A stretch of DNA of 64,000 nucleotides. Source: DASZIT01 sp963819695 (lineage in GTDB: Bacteria; Actinomycetota; Acidimicrobiia; Acidimicrobiales; RAAP-2). The notes under the pieces are model-generated. The model had not been told where the DNA came from. It saw only the letters and a program-made list of their open reading frames with translations, and searched no databases. The DNA is taken from positions 2,259,345 through 2,323,344 of the forward strand of contig CAWFXD010000001.1 in the NCBI GenBank assembly GCA_963819695.1. The letters are read 5' to 3'. Below, in pieces: positions 63,704-64,000 of this stretch (the first letter of the stretch is position 1; each line of letters begins with the position of its first letter). A program made the translations under genes and the position numbers.

Positions 63704-64000
63704 TCAGGCGCTGCTGGTGTTGACGATCAACACGTCGCAATCGGCGTGGTGGGCGATCCGGTTGGGCACGCTCCCGAGGAGGTAGCGCTTGGCTCCGGTC
63801 ATCCCCTGGTTCCCGACCACGATGAGACCGGCCCCGACATCGGTGGCCACATCGAGGATGGCATCGGCGGCCGGGACGTCGAGGGCGTGGACCCGCACGT
63901 CGGTGGCCCCCACCTCGGCGGCAATTTCCTTCCCCCGCTGGAGAATCTTGTCGGCGTCCTCACTGGGGCTCACTTTCCATCCGAGGTCGGCGGGTATCTC
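63704..64000 (-). CDS. Universal stress protein, UspA family (partial)
   Basis: Only the C-terminal 98 residues lie in the window. The Usp fold is clear: ADKILQRGKEIAAEVGATDVRVHALDVP, then AILDVATDVGAGLIVVGNQGMTGAKRYLLGSVPNRIAHHADCDVLIV, with the ATP-binding G-x2-G-x9-G-S pattern. The frame is open to the edge at 64000, so the N-terminus with the first ATP-binding Asp is outside. A GTG at 63973 is internal, not the start. Confidence 0.9.
   Translation of the reverse strand, partial: EIPADLGWKVSPSEDADKILQRGKEIAAEVGATDVRVHALDVPAADAILDVATDVGAGLIVVGNQGMTGAKRYLLGSVPNRIAHHADCDVLIVNTSSA

Overview
The window is GC-rich bacterial chromosome with dense coding on both strands. It looks actinobacterial: it carries the two tiny actinobacterial ribosomal proteins bS22 and bL37, the rsmI..metG-tatD-X-rsmA-ispE block and the glmU-prs pair in orders familiar from Mycobacterium, and many leaderless promoters of the TAnnnT type. 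Class Acidimicrobiia is my best guess from overall flavour, but this is inference. No mobile element, integrase, CRISPR array, rRNA or phage gene was seen. One tRNA, tRNA-Gln(TTG), is present.

Layout. 1-3.4 kb (-): the 3' part of a very large secreted surface protein with Cys-paired repeats and DUF11-type repeats. 3.9-6.1 kb (-): prs and a shortened glmU. 6.3-12.9 kb (+): an operon of acyl-CoA carboxylase beta and alpha subunits, an AtuA-family protein and an acyl-CoA dehydrogenase (branched-chain or acyclic-terpene acyl-CoA catabolism). 13.1-20.8 kb (+): three overlapping minor-pilin genes with huge extracellular domains (PilV/PilW/PilX-like), full of frameshifts in this sequence. 20.9-27.1 kb: typA, tRNA-Gln, an OmpR/MprAB-type two-component system, bS22, an amidohydrolase and rpiA. 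27.4-44.1 kb: a carbon and energy metabolism island with a quinone-oxidoreductase-like MDR enzyme, two small flavin-binding PPOX proteins, phosphoketolase, a HAD-GH65 disaccharide phosphorylase, beta-phosphoglucomutase, a CoA-transferase, a four-part pyruvate:ferredoxin oxidoreductase operon (-), GAPDH and a D-threonine-aldolase-like enzyme. 44.1-46.4 kb: a phosphate-type MFS transporter and phoU, divergent around a four-unit PHO box. 46.6-49.8 kb: SDR, alpha/beta hydrolase, aldo/keto reductase, thioredoxin. 49.8-57.5 kb (-): ispE, rsmA, an RlpA-like protein, tatD, metG, msrA, rsmI and a DUF192 gene. 57.5-64 kb: bL37, GDPD, a hypothetical protein, a SHOCT protein, adenosine kinase, aminopeptidase N, a GYD protein and a truncated universal stress protein.

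How the genes may work together. In the metabolic island, disaccharide phosphorolysis (GH65) gives beta-glucose-1-phosphate, beta-PGM turns it into glucose-6-phosphate, phosphoketolase cuts pentose or fructose phosphates to acetyl-phosphate plus glyceraldehyde-3-phosphate, GAPDH takes up the latter, and POR oxidises pyruvate to acetyl-CoA with ferredoxin, whose electrons could pass to NADP through the GltD-ferredoxin fusion. The CoA-transferase could exchange acetyl-CoA for acetate. This suggests a facultatively fermentative or low-oxygen programme; it is inference.

Quality warning. At least nine real genes are broken by single-base length changes, mostly +/-1 in short homopolymers, with dense clusters at 13.1-20.4 kb and 32.6-34.5 kb. 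Intact codon-level homology runs on in alternating frames without decay. I read these as sequence errors rather than pseudogenes, and give merged coordinates for those genes.
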